A stretch of DNA of 60,366 nucleotides from an uncultured Pelagibacteraceae bacterium (lineage in GTDB: Bacteria; Pseudomonadota; Alphaproteobacteria; Pelagibacterales; Pelagibacteraceae): NCBI GenBank assembly GCA_902595725.1, contig CACJRJ010000004.1, positions 1 through 60,366 of the forward strand, in the 5' to 3' direction. How positions within the stretch are numbered: the first letter of the stretch is position 1; each line of letters starts with the position of its first letter. This document shows positions 21,919-32,707 of the stretch, piece after piece. Under the pieces are notes generated by a model that had not been told where the DNA came from, made no database searches, and saw only the letters and a list, made by a program, of their open reading frames with translations. A program made the translations under genes and the position numbers.

Positions 21919-23319
21919 ATGGCAGACAAATTTCAAGCAACTATAATTGGAGGTGGTCCAGGTGGTTATGTATGCGCAATAAGATTAGCTCAATTAGGTA
22001 TTAAAACTGCATGTATTGAATCCAGAGGAACTTTAGGAGGAACTTGTTTAAATATTGGATGTATACCTTCAAAAAATTTACTAAATCTTTCTGAAAATTT
22101 TCATAAAGCAAAAAATTTTTCAGAAATTGGAATTGAAGTTGGTGAAGTTAAACTAAATCTTCAAAAAATGATGGAAAATAAGGATAAAGCTGTAATGAAT
22201 TTGACAAAAGGCGTAGAATTTTTATTCAAAAAAAATAAGGTAACTTATTTTAGAGGAATTGGTAAATTAAAATCGCCAACTGAAATAACAATTGTAGACA
22301 AAGAAAATAAAGAAACAAATATTCAATCTGACAATATAATTATAAGCACTGGTTCAGAACCTATGCCTCTTCCAGGAATAGAATTTGATGAAGAAAAAAT
22401 AATATCTTCTACTGGTGCGCTATCATTAAAATCTGTACCAAAAAAAATGTTAGTTGTTGGTGGTGGTTATATTGGTTTAGAAATGGGATCTGTTTGGTCA
22501 CGATTAGGTTCAGAAGTTCATGTAGTTGAATTTTTAGATCATATTACACCAGGTATGGATAAAGAAATTTCAAATGAATTTATGAAAATATTGAAGAAGC
22601 AAGGTTTAAATTTTCATTTAAATACAAAAGTTGAAAAAATATCAAAGTCAAAAAATGGGGTTATAATTGAAACCTCAGGCAAAGAAGGAAAAAAAATAAA
22701 ATTTGAAAGCGATGTAGTTTTGATCTCCGTGGGAAGAAAACCTTATACAAAAAATCTGAATTTAGAAAAGTTAGGAATAGAATTAGATGAAAAGAAAAGA
22801 ATTAAAGTTAGTAAAAATTATCAAACAAACATAAAAAATATTTATGCTATTGGTGATGTTATTGAGGGTCCAATGCTAGCCCACAAAGCTGAAGAAGAAG
22901 GAATAGCTGTTGCAGAATTAATTTCAGGTCAATCCGGACATGTTAATTACGAAGTTATACCTGCTGTTATTTACACAACACCAGAAGTAGCATCAGTTGG
23001 TAAAACTGAAGAACAACTTAAAGAAAAAAATCAAAAATATAAAATTGGAAAATTTCCTTTTATGGCAAATTCAAGAGCTAAAGCAATTAATGAACCAGAT
23101 GGTTTTGTAAAAATTTTAGCTGATGCAACCACAGATAAAGTTTTAGGTGTTCATTTGATAGGCCCACATGCTGGAGAATTGATTGCAGAAATGGCTATAG
23201 CAATGGAATTTGGCGCTAGCTCTGAAGATATTGCCAGAACTTGTCATGCGCATCCTACTTTTTCTGAAGCTGTGAAAGAAGCAGCTTTATCAGTAGAAAA
23301 AAGACAAATTCACTCGTAG
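21919..23319 (+). CDS. lpd: Dihydrolipoamide dehydrogenase (E3)
   Basis: Lpd reoxidises the lipoyl groups of 2-oxo acid dehydrogenase complexes with FAD and NAD+. The 466-aa sequence begins with an FAD-binding GGGPGGYVCA. The redox disulfide is C43 and C48 in GGTCLNIGCIPSK. A second Rossmann motif, VVGGGYIGLEMGS, binds NAD. The C-terminal HAHPTFSEA contains the catalytic histidine. It follows sucB by one base, as expected for an E1-E2-E3 operon, and may also serve pyruvate dehydrogenase and glycine cleavage. Confidence 0.97.
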   Translation: MADKFQATIIGGGPGGYVCAIRLAQLGIKTACIESRGTLGGTCLNIGCIPSKNLLNLSENFHKAKNFSEIGIEVGEVKLNLQKMMENKDKAVMNLTKGVEFLFKKNKVTYFRGIGKLKSPTEITIVDKENKETNIQSDNIIISTGSEPMPLPGIEFDEEKIISSTGALSLKSVPKKMLVVGGGYIGLEMGSVWSRLGSEVHVVEFLDHITPGMDKEISNEFMKILKKQGLNFHLNTKVEKISKSKNGVIIETSGKEGKKIKFESDVVLISVGRKPYTKNLNLEKLGIELDEKKRIKVSKNYQTNIKNIYAIGDVIEGPMLAHKAEEEGIAVAELISGQSGHVNYEVIPAVIYTTPEVASVGKTEEQLKEKNQKYKIGKFPFMANSRAKAINEPDGFVKILADATTDKVLGVHLIGPHAGELIAEMAIAMEFGASSEDIARTCHAHPTFSEAVKEAALSVEKRQIHS

Positions 23320-23320
23320 T

Positions 23321-23340
23321 ATATTTTCATATGAAAATAT
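23321..23340. promoter_or_regulatory. Perfect 20-bp palindrome spanning the priA start
   Basis: The half-site ATATTTTCAT is followed directly by its exact reverse complement, with no spacer. It lies between the lpd stop and the second base of the priA start codon. No T-tract follows, so it is not an intrinsic terminator. It could be an operator, or in RNA a structure that limits access to the priA start. The function is inferred only from symmetry and place. Confidence 0.5.
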
Positions 23341-25297
23341 GAAAGTTCCAATTTTATTACCAAATATATTTGATCATCCATTTACTTATAAGTCTTCGAA
23401 TTTAAATTTAAAATTGGGAGACTATGTTGAAGTACCATTTGGGAAAAGTAAAAAAATTGGAATTGTTTGGGATGAATTTGAAAAAAATAAAAACAAAAAA
23501 TATTTAATAAAAAATGTAATTAGAAAATTACAAATTCCTCCTCTTAATTTGGAAACAATTAATTTTCTAAAATGGTTTTCAGAATACAATATAGTTCCAA
23601 TAGGAATGTCATTAAAATTACATTTATTGAGCAATGAGGCTATCGAGACACAAAATAACGAAGAATTAGAAAAATATAATAAATATGAAAAACCCAATAA
23701 AATAAAGCTTTCTAATGAGCAATTAAATTCAGTAAACGATGTAACAATAAATGATAATAAATTTAGAGTACATGTAATTCAAGGAACAACGGGATCGGGA
23801 AAAACGATCGTATATTTTAATAGCTTAAAAAAAAAAATAAAAGAAGGCTTTCAAGGGTTAATTATGCTACCTGAAATAGGATTAACTGGAGAATTTCAAA
23901 AAAAATTTAAAGAGTTTTTTGGCTTTGATGCTGCTATCTGGCACTCATCCATAACAAAAAAAAATAAAAAGATCATTTGGAATGGTATTGCTACAGGAAA
24001 AATTAAAGTATTAATTGGAGCAAGATCATCTTTATTTCTGCCCTTTTCTAATCTTGGAATTATTATTGTAGATGAAGAACATGACCAATCTTATAAACAA
24101 GATGAGGGAGTAATTTATAATGCTAGAGACATGGCTATCTCAAGGGCTTCTTTTGCAAATATACCAATTAATTTAGTGACAGCGGTACCTTCTATAGAAA
24201 CTTTCGATAATATAAAAAAAGGAAAATATTTACATTCAAGATTATATAAAAGATATTTAGACGCAAACCTTCCAAGCCATGAAATTATTAACTTAAATAA
24301 AAATAATTTGAAAAATAGTTTATGGATATCAGATAAAACTATTGAAAAAGTAAAAAATCATTTAGATAAAAATGACCAAGTGCTTTTTTTTGTAAATAGA
24401 AGAGGGTTTGCTCCATATGTTTTATGTAAAAAGTGTTTAAAAGTACACGCATGTCCCAACTGCTCAATAAATTTGGTTTATCATAAAAAAAAAGAAAATT
24501 TAATTTGTCATTACTGCGGCTACAAAAAAAAATTAATTAGAAAATGTAATGATAATAAAAATTGTGAATATGTATTTAGTGGACCTGGAGTTGAAAGAAT
24601 TTATGATGAAGTAAAAAAAATTTTTCCAGATAAAAAAACTACTATTTTTTCAAGTGATACCATAAATAAAAAGTCTTCTTCAGAAATTTTAGAAAAAATA
24701 ATAAATAATAAAATTCAAATTTTAATTGGTACTCAGCTTATTTCTAAAGGATTTCATTTTCCAAACTTAAATTGTATAGTTGTTATTGATATAGATTTAA
24801 CTTTACAAGGGCATGACTTAAAAGCTGCAGAAAAAAATTTGCAATTATATCATCAATTATCAGGAAGAGCTGGAAGGACTGGAAAACCAGCCACAGTATA
24901 TTTTCAAACTTATAATATTAAATCAAATGTAATATCACAAATTACAAATGTAAATCCTGATATATTTTTAGATAAAGAATTAATACTAAGAAAAAAAAAT
25001 AATTTACCACCATTTGAAAGATTTATATCTATTATATTAAGTGGAAAAAGTGAAAAAAAAATTGAAACATTTGCTTATAAATTGAAAGATATATTAGAAA
25101 AGAATTTAAATGCTAAAATACTAGGACCTGTGATTGCCCCAATATTTAAAATTAATAAGAATTTTAGATTTAGAATTCTGATTAGGTCTAAGAGAACGCA
25201 AAAGATACAAAAACATCTCTCAAATATTTTAAGTAATTTTAAAAATCATAAAGAAATAAAACTAGCGGTTGATGTTGACCCAATAAGCTTCAATTAA
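23339..25297 (+). CDS. priA: Primosomal replication restart helicase PriA
   Basis: PriA recognises stalled forks and reloads the replicative helicase. The 652-aa protein has an N-terminal 3'-end-binding region (1 to about 100). Walker A is GTTGSGKT at 149-156, and the helicase box is VDEEHDQSYKQDEG. A zinc-binding insert holds CKKC, CPNC, CHYC and a CNDNKNC block. C-terminal helicase motifs include GTQLISKGFHFPN and LSGRAGRTGKP. It is shorter than the E. coli protein (about 730 aa), mostly in the N-terminal part, but all key motifs are present. The ATG at 23339 is used; the upstream ATG at 23331 runs into a stop at once. The stop codon lies inside a terminator stem. Confidence 0.96.
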   Translation: MKVPILLPNIFDHPFTYKSSNLNLKLGDYVEVPFGKSKKIGIVWDEFEKNKNKKYLIKNVIRKLQIPPLNLETINFLKWFSEYNIVPIGMSLKLHLLSNEAIETQNNEELEKYNKYEKPNKIKLSNEQLNSVNDVTINDNKFRVHVIQGTTGSGKTIVYFNSLKKKIKEGFQGLIMLPEIGLTGEFQKKFKEFFGFDAAIWHSSITKKNKKIIWNGIATGKIKVLIGARSSLFLPFSNLGIIIVDEEHDQSYKQDEGVIYNARDMAISRASFANIPINLVTAVPSIETFDNIKKGKYLHSRLYKRYLDANLPSHEIINLNKNNLKNSLWISDKTIEKVKNHLDKNDQVLFFVNRRGFAPYVLCKKCLKVHACPNCSINLVYHKKKENLICHYCGYKKKLIRKCNDNKNCEYVFSGPGVERIYDEVKKIFPDKKTTIFSSDTINKKSSSEILEKIINNKIQILIGTQLISKGFHFPNLNCIVVIDIDLTLQGHDLKAAEKNLQLYHQLSGRAGRTGKPATVYFQTYNIKSNVISQITNVNPDIFLDKELILRKKNNLPPFERFISIILSGKSEKKIETFAYKLKDILEKNLNAKILGPVIAPIFKINKNFRFRILIRSKRTQKIQKHLSNILSNFKNHKEIKLAVDVDPISFN

Positions 25298-25319
25298 GGC
25301 CCTTTAATTAAGCTTTTTT
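25285..25319 (+). terminator. Intrinsic terminator overlapping the priA stop codon
   Basis: AAGCTT, a bulged C, then AATTAA pair with TTAATTAAGCTT across a 6-nt loop (GGCCCT), and the 3' arm ends in a run of T. The priA TAA stop (25295-25297) is inside the 5' arm. It marks the end of the long plus-strand run before the atp operon. Confidence 0.75.
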
Positions 25320-25332
25320 GCCAATGTGACGC

Positions 25333-25361
25333 TTGAAGAGATTAATTTCATATGCTAATTA
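25333..25361 (+). promoter_or_regulatory. Candidate promoter of the atpHAGDC operon
   Basis: TTGAAG (25333-25338) and TAATTA (25356-25361) are separated by 17 bp, just after the priA terminator. The expected start, near 25368, gives a leader of roughly 37 nt containing AAGGA before the TTG start. The -10 box is a poor match, so confidence is moderate; a promoter somewhere in this 85-bp gap is very likely. Confidence 0.4.
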
Positions 25362-25404
25362 AATCCAACTTTTTAAAAAACCTCATAACCAATAAGGAAA
25401 AAAA

Positions 25405-25962
25405 TTGAGCGATAAAAATAGATTTTCAGATTCTTCTGCAAAAAGCTATTCTCAAGCGCTTTATGAACTTGCATCCGAAGAAAAAAAATTAAACGAAGTT
25501 GAAGAACATACAACTTCAATTATTAAACTTATTTCCCAAAGTGAGGATTTCAATTCATTAATTAAAGATCCAACAAACAAGCAAGAAGATCAGCTAAATG
25601 CTATAAATTTTATTTTTGAAAAATTTAGCTTAAACAGTTTATTGAAAAAATTTTTAAATTTTTTAGTTATGAAAAGAAGATTTTTTTATGTTGAAAAAAT
25701 CCTAAAAAATTTTGTAATGATTTGTTCAAAAAATCGGGGAGAAATTTCAGCAAAATTAACAGTAGCTAAAGAATTGAACGAAAATGAAATAAATAAAATA
25801 AAAGATGAGTTAACACAAAATTTTGGATCAAATGTAAAACTAAATTATAACTATGATCCAGATTTAATAGGTGGATTAATAATGCAAGTAGAAAGTGTTA
25901 TGATTGATACATCCATAAAAAATAAATTGCAACAAATACAAAATAAAATGATAGAGGCTTAA
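25405..25962 (+). CDS. atpH: ATP synthase F1 delta subunit
   Basis: The delta subunit links the F1 head to the peripheral stalk of ATP synthase. The 185-aa protein shows the family features: SYSQALYELASEE near the N-terminus and the C-terminal DPDLIGGLIMQVESVMIDTSIKN-type block. The start is a TTG at 25405, supported by AAGGA at 25394-25398, with 6 nt between them; no in-frame ATG gives a complete N-terminus. It opens an F1-only operon. The Fo genes are not in the window, as is usual in alphaproteobacteria. Confidence 0.95.
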   Translation: MSDKNRFSDSSAKSYSQALYELASEEKKLNEVEEHTTSIIKLISQSEDFNSLIKDPTNKQEDQLNAINFIFEKFSLNSLLKKFLNFLVMKRRFFYVEKILKNFVMICSKNRGEISAKLTVAKELNENEINKIKDELTQNFGSNVKLNYNYDPDLIGGLIMQVESVMIDTSIKNKLQQIQNKMIEA

Positions 25963-27498
25963 ATGGAAATAAATCCTTCAGAAGTAACAAAAATATTAAA
26001 AGAGCAAATTAAAAAATTTGGAGATAAAGCAGAAGTAACTGAAGTTGGACAAGTTTTGTCAGTTGGTGATGGTATCGCAAGAATATATGGTTTAGATAAC
26101 GTTCAAGCAGGAGAGATGGTTGAATTTTCTGACGGTTCAAAAGGCATGGCTTTAAACTTAGAAGCAGACAATGTTGGTGTTGTAATTTTTGGTGATGATA
26201 GAGCTGTAAAAGAGGGTGATACAGTAAAAAGAACTGGAGCAATTGTAGATACTCCTGTGGGAAAAGAATTACTAGGAAGAGTAGTTGATGGATTAGGAAA
26301 TCCAATAGATGGCAAAGGTGCGCTAGACAAAGGGATAAAAAGAAGCAGAGTTGAAGTTAAAGCCCCTGGTATAATTCCAAGAAAATCTGTAAGTGAGCCT
26401 ATGCAATCAGGACTTAAATCAGTTGATAGTTTAGTTCCTATTGGAAGAGGCCAAAGAGAATTAATTATAGGTGATAGGCAAACTGGAAAGACTGCTGTAG
26501 CAATTGATACTATAATTAATCAAAAAAAAATAAATGAATCTAATGATGAAAAACAAAAATTATATTGTATTTATGTAGCAATTGGCCAAAAAAGGTCAAC
26601 TGTAAGACAAATAGAAAAATCTTTAGAGGAAGCTGGAGCTATGGAATATACAACAATAGTTGCTGCAACAGCATCAGATGCTGCTCCGCTTCAGTTTTTA
26701 GCTCCTTATACTGGATGTGCAATGGGTGAATATTTTAGAGACAATGGAATGCATGCTTTAATTATTTATGATGATTTATCTAAGCAAGCTGTTGCATATA
26801 GACAAATGTCATTATTGCTAAGAAGACCACCGGGAAGAGAAGCTTATCCAGGAGATGTTTTTTATTTACATAGTAGACTTTTAGAAAGAGCAGCTAAACT
26901 TAGCGATGAACATGGAGGAGGATCTTTAACAGCTCTACCAATTATTGAAACCCAAGGTGGTGACGTATCAGCATTTATTCCAACCAATGTAATTTCAATT
27001 ACAGATGGACAAATATTTCTTGAAACAAATTTGTTTAACCAAGGAATAAGACCAGCAATTAACGTTGGTTTATCTGTATCTAGAGTTGGTTCTTCGGCTC
27101 AAACAAAAGCCATGAAAAAAGTTTCTGGTTCGATGAAATTAGAATTGGCACAGTATAGAGAAATGGCTGCATTTGCTCAATTTGGATCAGATTTAGATGC
27201 TTCAACTCAAAAGTTGTTAAATAGAGGTTCTAAGCTAACCGAACTTTTAAAACAAAAGCAATATTCGCCAATGACTGTTGCAGAACAAGTAATTTCAGTT
27301 TTTTGTGGTGTTAAAGGATATTTGGATGACTTAGATCTCAAAGATATCTCATCATTTGAAACAAAAATTATTGAAAAATGTAAATCTGAAAAACCAGAAA
27401 TCTTGGAAGCAATTTCAAAATCTGGAAAATTAGAAGAAGACACTGAAAATTTATTGGTGGAAACTATTAAAGAATTAAAACAAAACTTTAACTCTTAA
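25963..27498 (+). CDS. atpA: ATP synthase F1 alpha subunit
   Basis: The alpha subunit forms the F1 hexamer with beta and holds the non-catalytic nucleotide sites. The 511-aa protein has the N-terminal [17 protein letters not shown], the Walker A motif GDRQTGKT (about 171-178), [19 protein letters not shown], and the family signature [14 protein letters not shown]. It starts directly after the atpH stop. Confidence 0.99.
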   Translation: MEINPSEVTKILKEQIKKFGDKAEVTEVGQVLSVGDGIARIYGLDNVQAGEMVEFSDGSKGMALNLEADNVGVVIFGDDRAVKEGDTVKRTGAIVDTPVGKELLGRVVDGLGNPIDGKGALDKGIKRSRVEVKAPGIIPRKSVSEPMQSGLKSVDSLVPIGRGQRELIIGDRQTGKTAVAIDTIINQKKINESNDEKQKLYCIYVAIGQKRSTVRQIEKSLEEAGAMEYTTIVAATASDAAPLQFLAPYTGCAMGEYFRDNGMHALIIYDDLSKQAVAYRQMSLLLRRPPGREAYPGDVFYLHSRLLERAAKLSDEHGGGSLTALPIIETQGGDVSAFIPTNVISITDGQIFLETNLFNQGIRPAINVGLSVSRVGSSAQTKAMKKVSGSMKLELAQYREMAAFAQFGSDLDASTQKLLNRGSKLTELLKQKQYSPMTVAEQVISVFCGVKGYLDDLDLKDISSFETKIIEKCKSEKPEILEAISKSGKLEEDTENLLVETIKELKQNFNS

Positions 27499-27502
27499 AA
27501 AT

Positions 27503-29795
<2,293 letters not shown>

Positions 29796-29796
<1 letters not shown>

Positions 29797-30194
29797 TGAG
29801 TGAAGAATTTAAAGTTGAAATAGTAAATCCTGAAAAATCCTTTCTAAGTAAAGAAGATGTTACAGAGGTAGTGGTTCCAGCTTTTGAAGGAGAAATGGGA
29901 ATTCTAAAGGATCATATTCCAATTATCTCTTTTTTAAAACCAGGTATTATAAAAGTCTATTCAAAATCAGAGGAAAATAAATATTTTGTAGAAGACGGAA
30001 TAGTAGAGTTTAAAGATAATAGTTTATCAATTTTAACTAGCTCAATTTATAATATGTCTGATTTGGATAAAAATAAAATAGATCAAATAGTTAAAGATGC
30101 TGAAAAAGAGTCCAGCGCAGATAATATTGATGACCAAAAAAGGTATTTAATTGATCAAAAAATTGAAGTTTTAAAAAATCTGAATTTAAATTAA
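29796..30194 (+). CDS. atpC: ATP synthase F1 epsilon subunit
   Basis: Epsilon binds gamma and regulates rotation. The 132-aa protein has the N-terminal beta-sandwich (VEIVNPEKSFLSKEDVTEVVVPAFEGEMGIL pattern; HIPIISFLKPG) and a C-terminal helical part. The start overlaps the atpD stop. The end overlaps the convergent rppH by 4 nt, the two stop codons sharing TTAA, so there is no room for a separate terminator. Confidence 0.93.
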
Positions 30195-30667
30195 TCTAGA
30201 ATTTTTGATACTTCTTGTTTAAGTATTTTGTAAACATCGAGTTTAAATTTTACAGCTATATTTGGTAAATCTTCTAAATCAATCCACTTCCAATCTAAAA
30301 ATTCAGGTTTTTTTGTATTTATATTTATTTCAGAATCATTTCCTATAAACCTCATAACAAACCATTTTTGTATTTGACCTTTAAATTTACCTCTCCAAAT
30401 AATTCCTATTAAATGGTCAGGCAATATGTAAGTTAATTTTTTATCAATTTCTTTAATATGTTCTACACTTACTACACTAGTTTCTTCTTTTAACTCTCTT
30501 AACGCTGCTTTGTAATAATCTTCTCCTTTATCAATACCACCCTGAGGCATTTGCCAAAAATTCTTTGGATTATCAATTCTTTTTGCCACAAAAACTTTAT
30601 TTTCATTGTTAAGCAAAACTATTCCTACTCCTTTTCTTAAGGGTAATTTAGAAAAATTTTTCTTCAT
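30191..30667 (-). CDS. rppH: RNA pyrophosphohydrolase (Nudix)
   Basis: RppH removes pyrophosphate from 5'-triphosphate RNA ends and so starts mRNA decay. The 158-aa protein begins with LPLRKGVGIVLLNNENKVFVAKR, and FWQMPQGGIDKGED leads into the Nudix box (about residues 43-65). The metal-binding REL-x-EE core is intact, but the usual Gly near the box end is Ser. In alphaproteobacteria rppH often follows ctpA, as here (7-nt gap). Diadenosine polyphosphate cleavage is a possible alternative activity. Confidence 0.9.
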   Translation of the reverse strand: MKKNFSKLPLRKGVGIVLLNNENKVFVAKRIDNPKNFWQMPQGGIDKGEDYYKAALRELKEETSVVSVEHIKEIDKKLTYILPDHLIGIIWRGKFKGQIQKWFVMRFIGNDSEININTKKPEFLDWKWIDLEDLPNIAVKFKLDVYKILKQEVSKILD

Positions 30668-30674
30668 TTATTAA

Positions 30675-31814
30675 TTAGCCGTTAAGCAATGTAATAGCAA
30701 AATCTAGTTGGTTATCAGTTTCTGTACCAATTCTGAATTCATCTGAGCTTTCTTCAACTTCTATATCTGGCGTTATACCAGTACCAGAAATTGATTTTCC
30801 TGAAGGTAAATAATATTTAGAAATTGTTAATCTTATAGCTCCTTTATTTTTTAAAGGTATAATAGATTGAACAGATCCTTTTCCATATGAGTTTTCTCCA
30901 ATTACGATTGCCCTTTTATGATCTTTAAGAGCACCTGCTACTATTTCAGATGCCGATGCAGATCCATAATTAATTAAAACTATTAAAGTTTCCCCATTAA
31001 TTATGTCTCCTTGATTTGCAAAATATTTTTTATTTTCAAAAGATTTTCTACTTTTAGTAGATACGATCTCTCCATTATCTAGAAAAAAATCTGATATTTT
31101 TACAGCTTGTGATAGTAGCCCTCCTGGATTGTTTCTTAAATCAAGTACAAATTTATTAATTTTATTTTTTTTGAATTTTTTAATTCTATCCTTTATTTGT
31201 TTTGAACTATTTTCATTAAACGCAGTAAGTCTTATGTAGCCAACACTATCATCAATTATTTTTGATTTTACAGACTTTACCTCTATAATTTCTCTTGTAA
31301 TTTCAAATACTAAAGCTTTTTTTATTCCCTTCCTTCTAATTGTTATTTCGAGTTTTGATCCAACTGGACCTCTCATAAGTTCTACTGCTTCAGATAGAGT
31401 TTTACCTTGAACCTGCACTTCATTTATTTTTACAATATAGTCTCCAGCTTTTACACCTTCTCTTTCAGCAGGAGAATCGTCCATAGGTGTAATCACTTTA
31501 ACTACACCAAATTCCATTCCAACCTCTATTCCTAAGCCACCAAACTTTCCACTTGTTTCAGTTTCCATTTCTTTAAAAGTTTCAGGCGACATATAAGCAG
31601 AATAAGGATCTAATGATTGCAACACACCATTTATTGCAGCATCCATTGCATCACTATGGTTAATTTCATCTACATAATCTTTATTTATTTTATCTAATAC
31701 CTCTCCAAATAAATCAATTTTATCATAAATATTTTCATCATTAGAAGCAAAACTAAATTTTGAAAAAATAAATAAAATTACACTCAAAAATATTATTTTT
31801 AATTTTTTTTTCAT
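30675..31814 (-). CDS. ctpA: Carboxy-terminal processing protease (S41 family)
   Basis: CtpA is a periplasmic serine protease that trims proteins at the C-terminus and affects envelope and peptidoglycan enzymes. Residues 1-23 form a signal peptide (lysines, hydrophobic core, then SFA). A PDZ domain spans about 88-160 with GGLGIEVG. The catalytic pair is S287 in GSASASE and K312 in YGKGSVQ, 25 residues apart as in Prc. The 379-aa length is normal for the short CtpA type. The start overlaps the rsfS stop as ATGA. Confidence 0.95.
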   Translation of the reverse strand: MKKKLKIIFLSVILFIFSKFSFASNDENIYDKIDLFGEVLDKINKDYVDEINHSDAMDAAINGVLQSLDPYSAYMSPETFKEMETETSGKFGGLGIEVGMEFGVVKVITPMDDSPAEREGVKAGDYIVKINEVQVQGKTLSEAVELMRGPVGSKLEITIRRKGIKKALVFEITREIIEVKSVKSKIIDDSVGYIRLTAFNENSSKQIKDRIKKFKKNKINKFVLDLRNNPGGLLSQAVKISDFFLDNGEIVSTKSRKSFENKKYFANQGDIINGETLIVLINYGSASASEIVAGALKDHKRAIVIGENSYGKGSVQSIIPLKNKGAIRLTISKYYLPSGKSISGTGITPDIEVEESSDEFRIGTETDNQLDFAITLLNG

Positions 31815-32161
31815 ATTATAATTTTTTCTTTTGGTATTAACTCAGACCATATTTTTTCAAGTTCATAAAATTTTCTTTTTTCAGGGTTGAATATATGAAC
31901 TATCAAATCTATTCCATCTATTAACTTCCAATCATTGCTATCTTTTCCTTCAATTTTACAATTAATAATACCATTATTTTTGAACTTTTCTAAAACTTGC
32001 TCTGACAGTGCCTGAATATGTCTAGATGAAGTACCGCTAGCAATAATCATGTGATCTGCCATAGAAGATTTATTTTTTAAATCAATTGATACTATGTCTA
32101 TAGCTTTATTCGAATCCAGCGTATTAATTATTATTTTTTTTAGATCCGAAATTTTGTCCAT
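31811..32161 (-). CDS. rsfS: Ribosomal silencing factor RsfS
   Basis: RsfS binds L14 on the large subunit and blocks subunit joining when nutrients are short. The 116-aa sequence has the family block DHMIIASGTSSRHIQALSE and NDWKLIDGIDLIVHIFNPEKRKFYELEKIW at the C-terminus. It follows nadD, the common neighbour, and overlaps ctpA by 4 nt. The rlmH gene that often follows rsfS is absent here. Confidence 0.95.
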   Translation of the reverse strand: MDKISDLKKIIINTLDSNKAIDIVSIDLKNKSSMADHMIIASGTSSRHIQALSEQVLEKFKNNGIINCKIEGKDSNDWKLIDGIDLIVHIFNPEKRKFYELEKIWSELIPKEKIII

Positions 32162-32178
32162 TAATTAAATAAATTTTA

Positions 32179-32706
32179 TCAAATTTTTCTCAATTTAGAA
32201 GATGAAATATTTACTTTATTAAATTTTATAAATTTCAATCTTTTTTTGTTGAGCTTCTTAAAAGCTAAAGATTTTAACGATTTTGATTTATAATTTGTTC
32301 TATCAAAAACCAAAATATTACACTTTAATGAAATTTTTTGCCATTTATACCATTTGTGAAATGAAATTAAATTATCAGCTCCCATTAAAAAAAAAATTTC
32401 TGATTTAATATTTTTTTTCTTTATATAATTTATTAAATTGATTGTTTTATTTGATTTTATTTTATCTTCATAAAACTTAACTGAAATAAAATTGTATTTT
32501 TTTGTAATTTTCTTTGCAATATCGATTCTTTTATCAAGATCAAATTTACTTTTTGATTTAAAAGGATTTTTTTTTGTAATAGCCCAAATTATTTTATTAA
32601 TTTTAAATTTTTTTTTTGCTTCAGTAGAAATTTTAAGATGACCTTTATGAGCAGGATCAAATGATCCTCCAAGGATTCCAATTTTTTTTTTATAATTCTT
32701 TTTCAA
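32179..32706 (-). CDS. nadD: Nicotinate-nucleotide adenylyltransferase
   Basis: NadD makes nicotinate adenine dinucleotide from nicotinate mononucleotide and ATP in NAD synthesis. The 175-aa protein has the nucleotidyltransferase motif GGSFDPAHKGH (14-24), with the HxGH histidines, FLMGADNLISFHKW in the middle, and a C-terminal ISSSKLR matching the ISSTxIR motif. It is a little shorter than most NadD proteins. It lies 2 nt after proA. Confidence 0.93.
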   Translation of the reverse strand: MKKNYKKKIGILGGSFDPAHKGHLKISTEAKKKFKINKIIWAITKKNPFKSKSKFDLDKRIDIAKKITKKYNFISVKFYEDKIKSNKTINLINYIKKKNIKSEIFFLMGADNLISFHKWYKWQKISLKCNILVFDRTNYKSKSLKSLAFKKLNKKRLKFIKFNKVNISSSKLRKI

Positions 32707-32707
32707 T

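Noticed and set aside
26009..26305. 98-codon Leu/Gln/His-rich frame antisense to atpA
   Set aside because: The composition is an artefact of reverse-reading AT-rich atpA codons; atpA is intact and conserved there.
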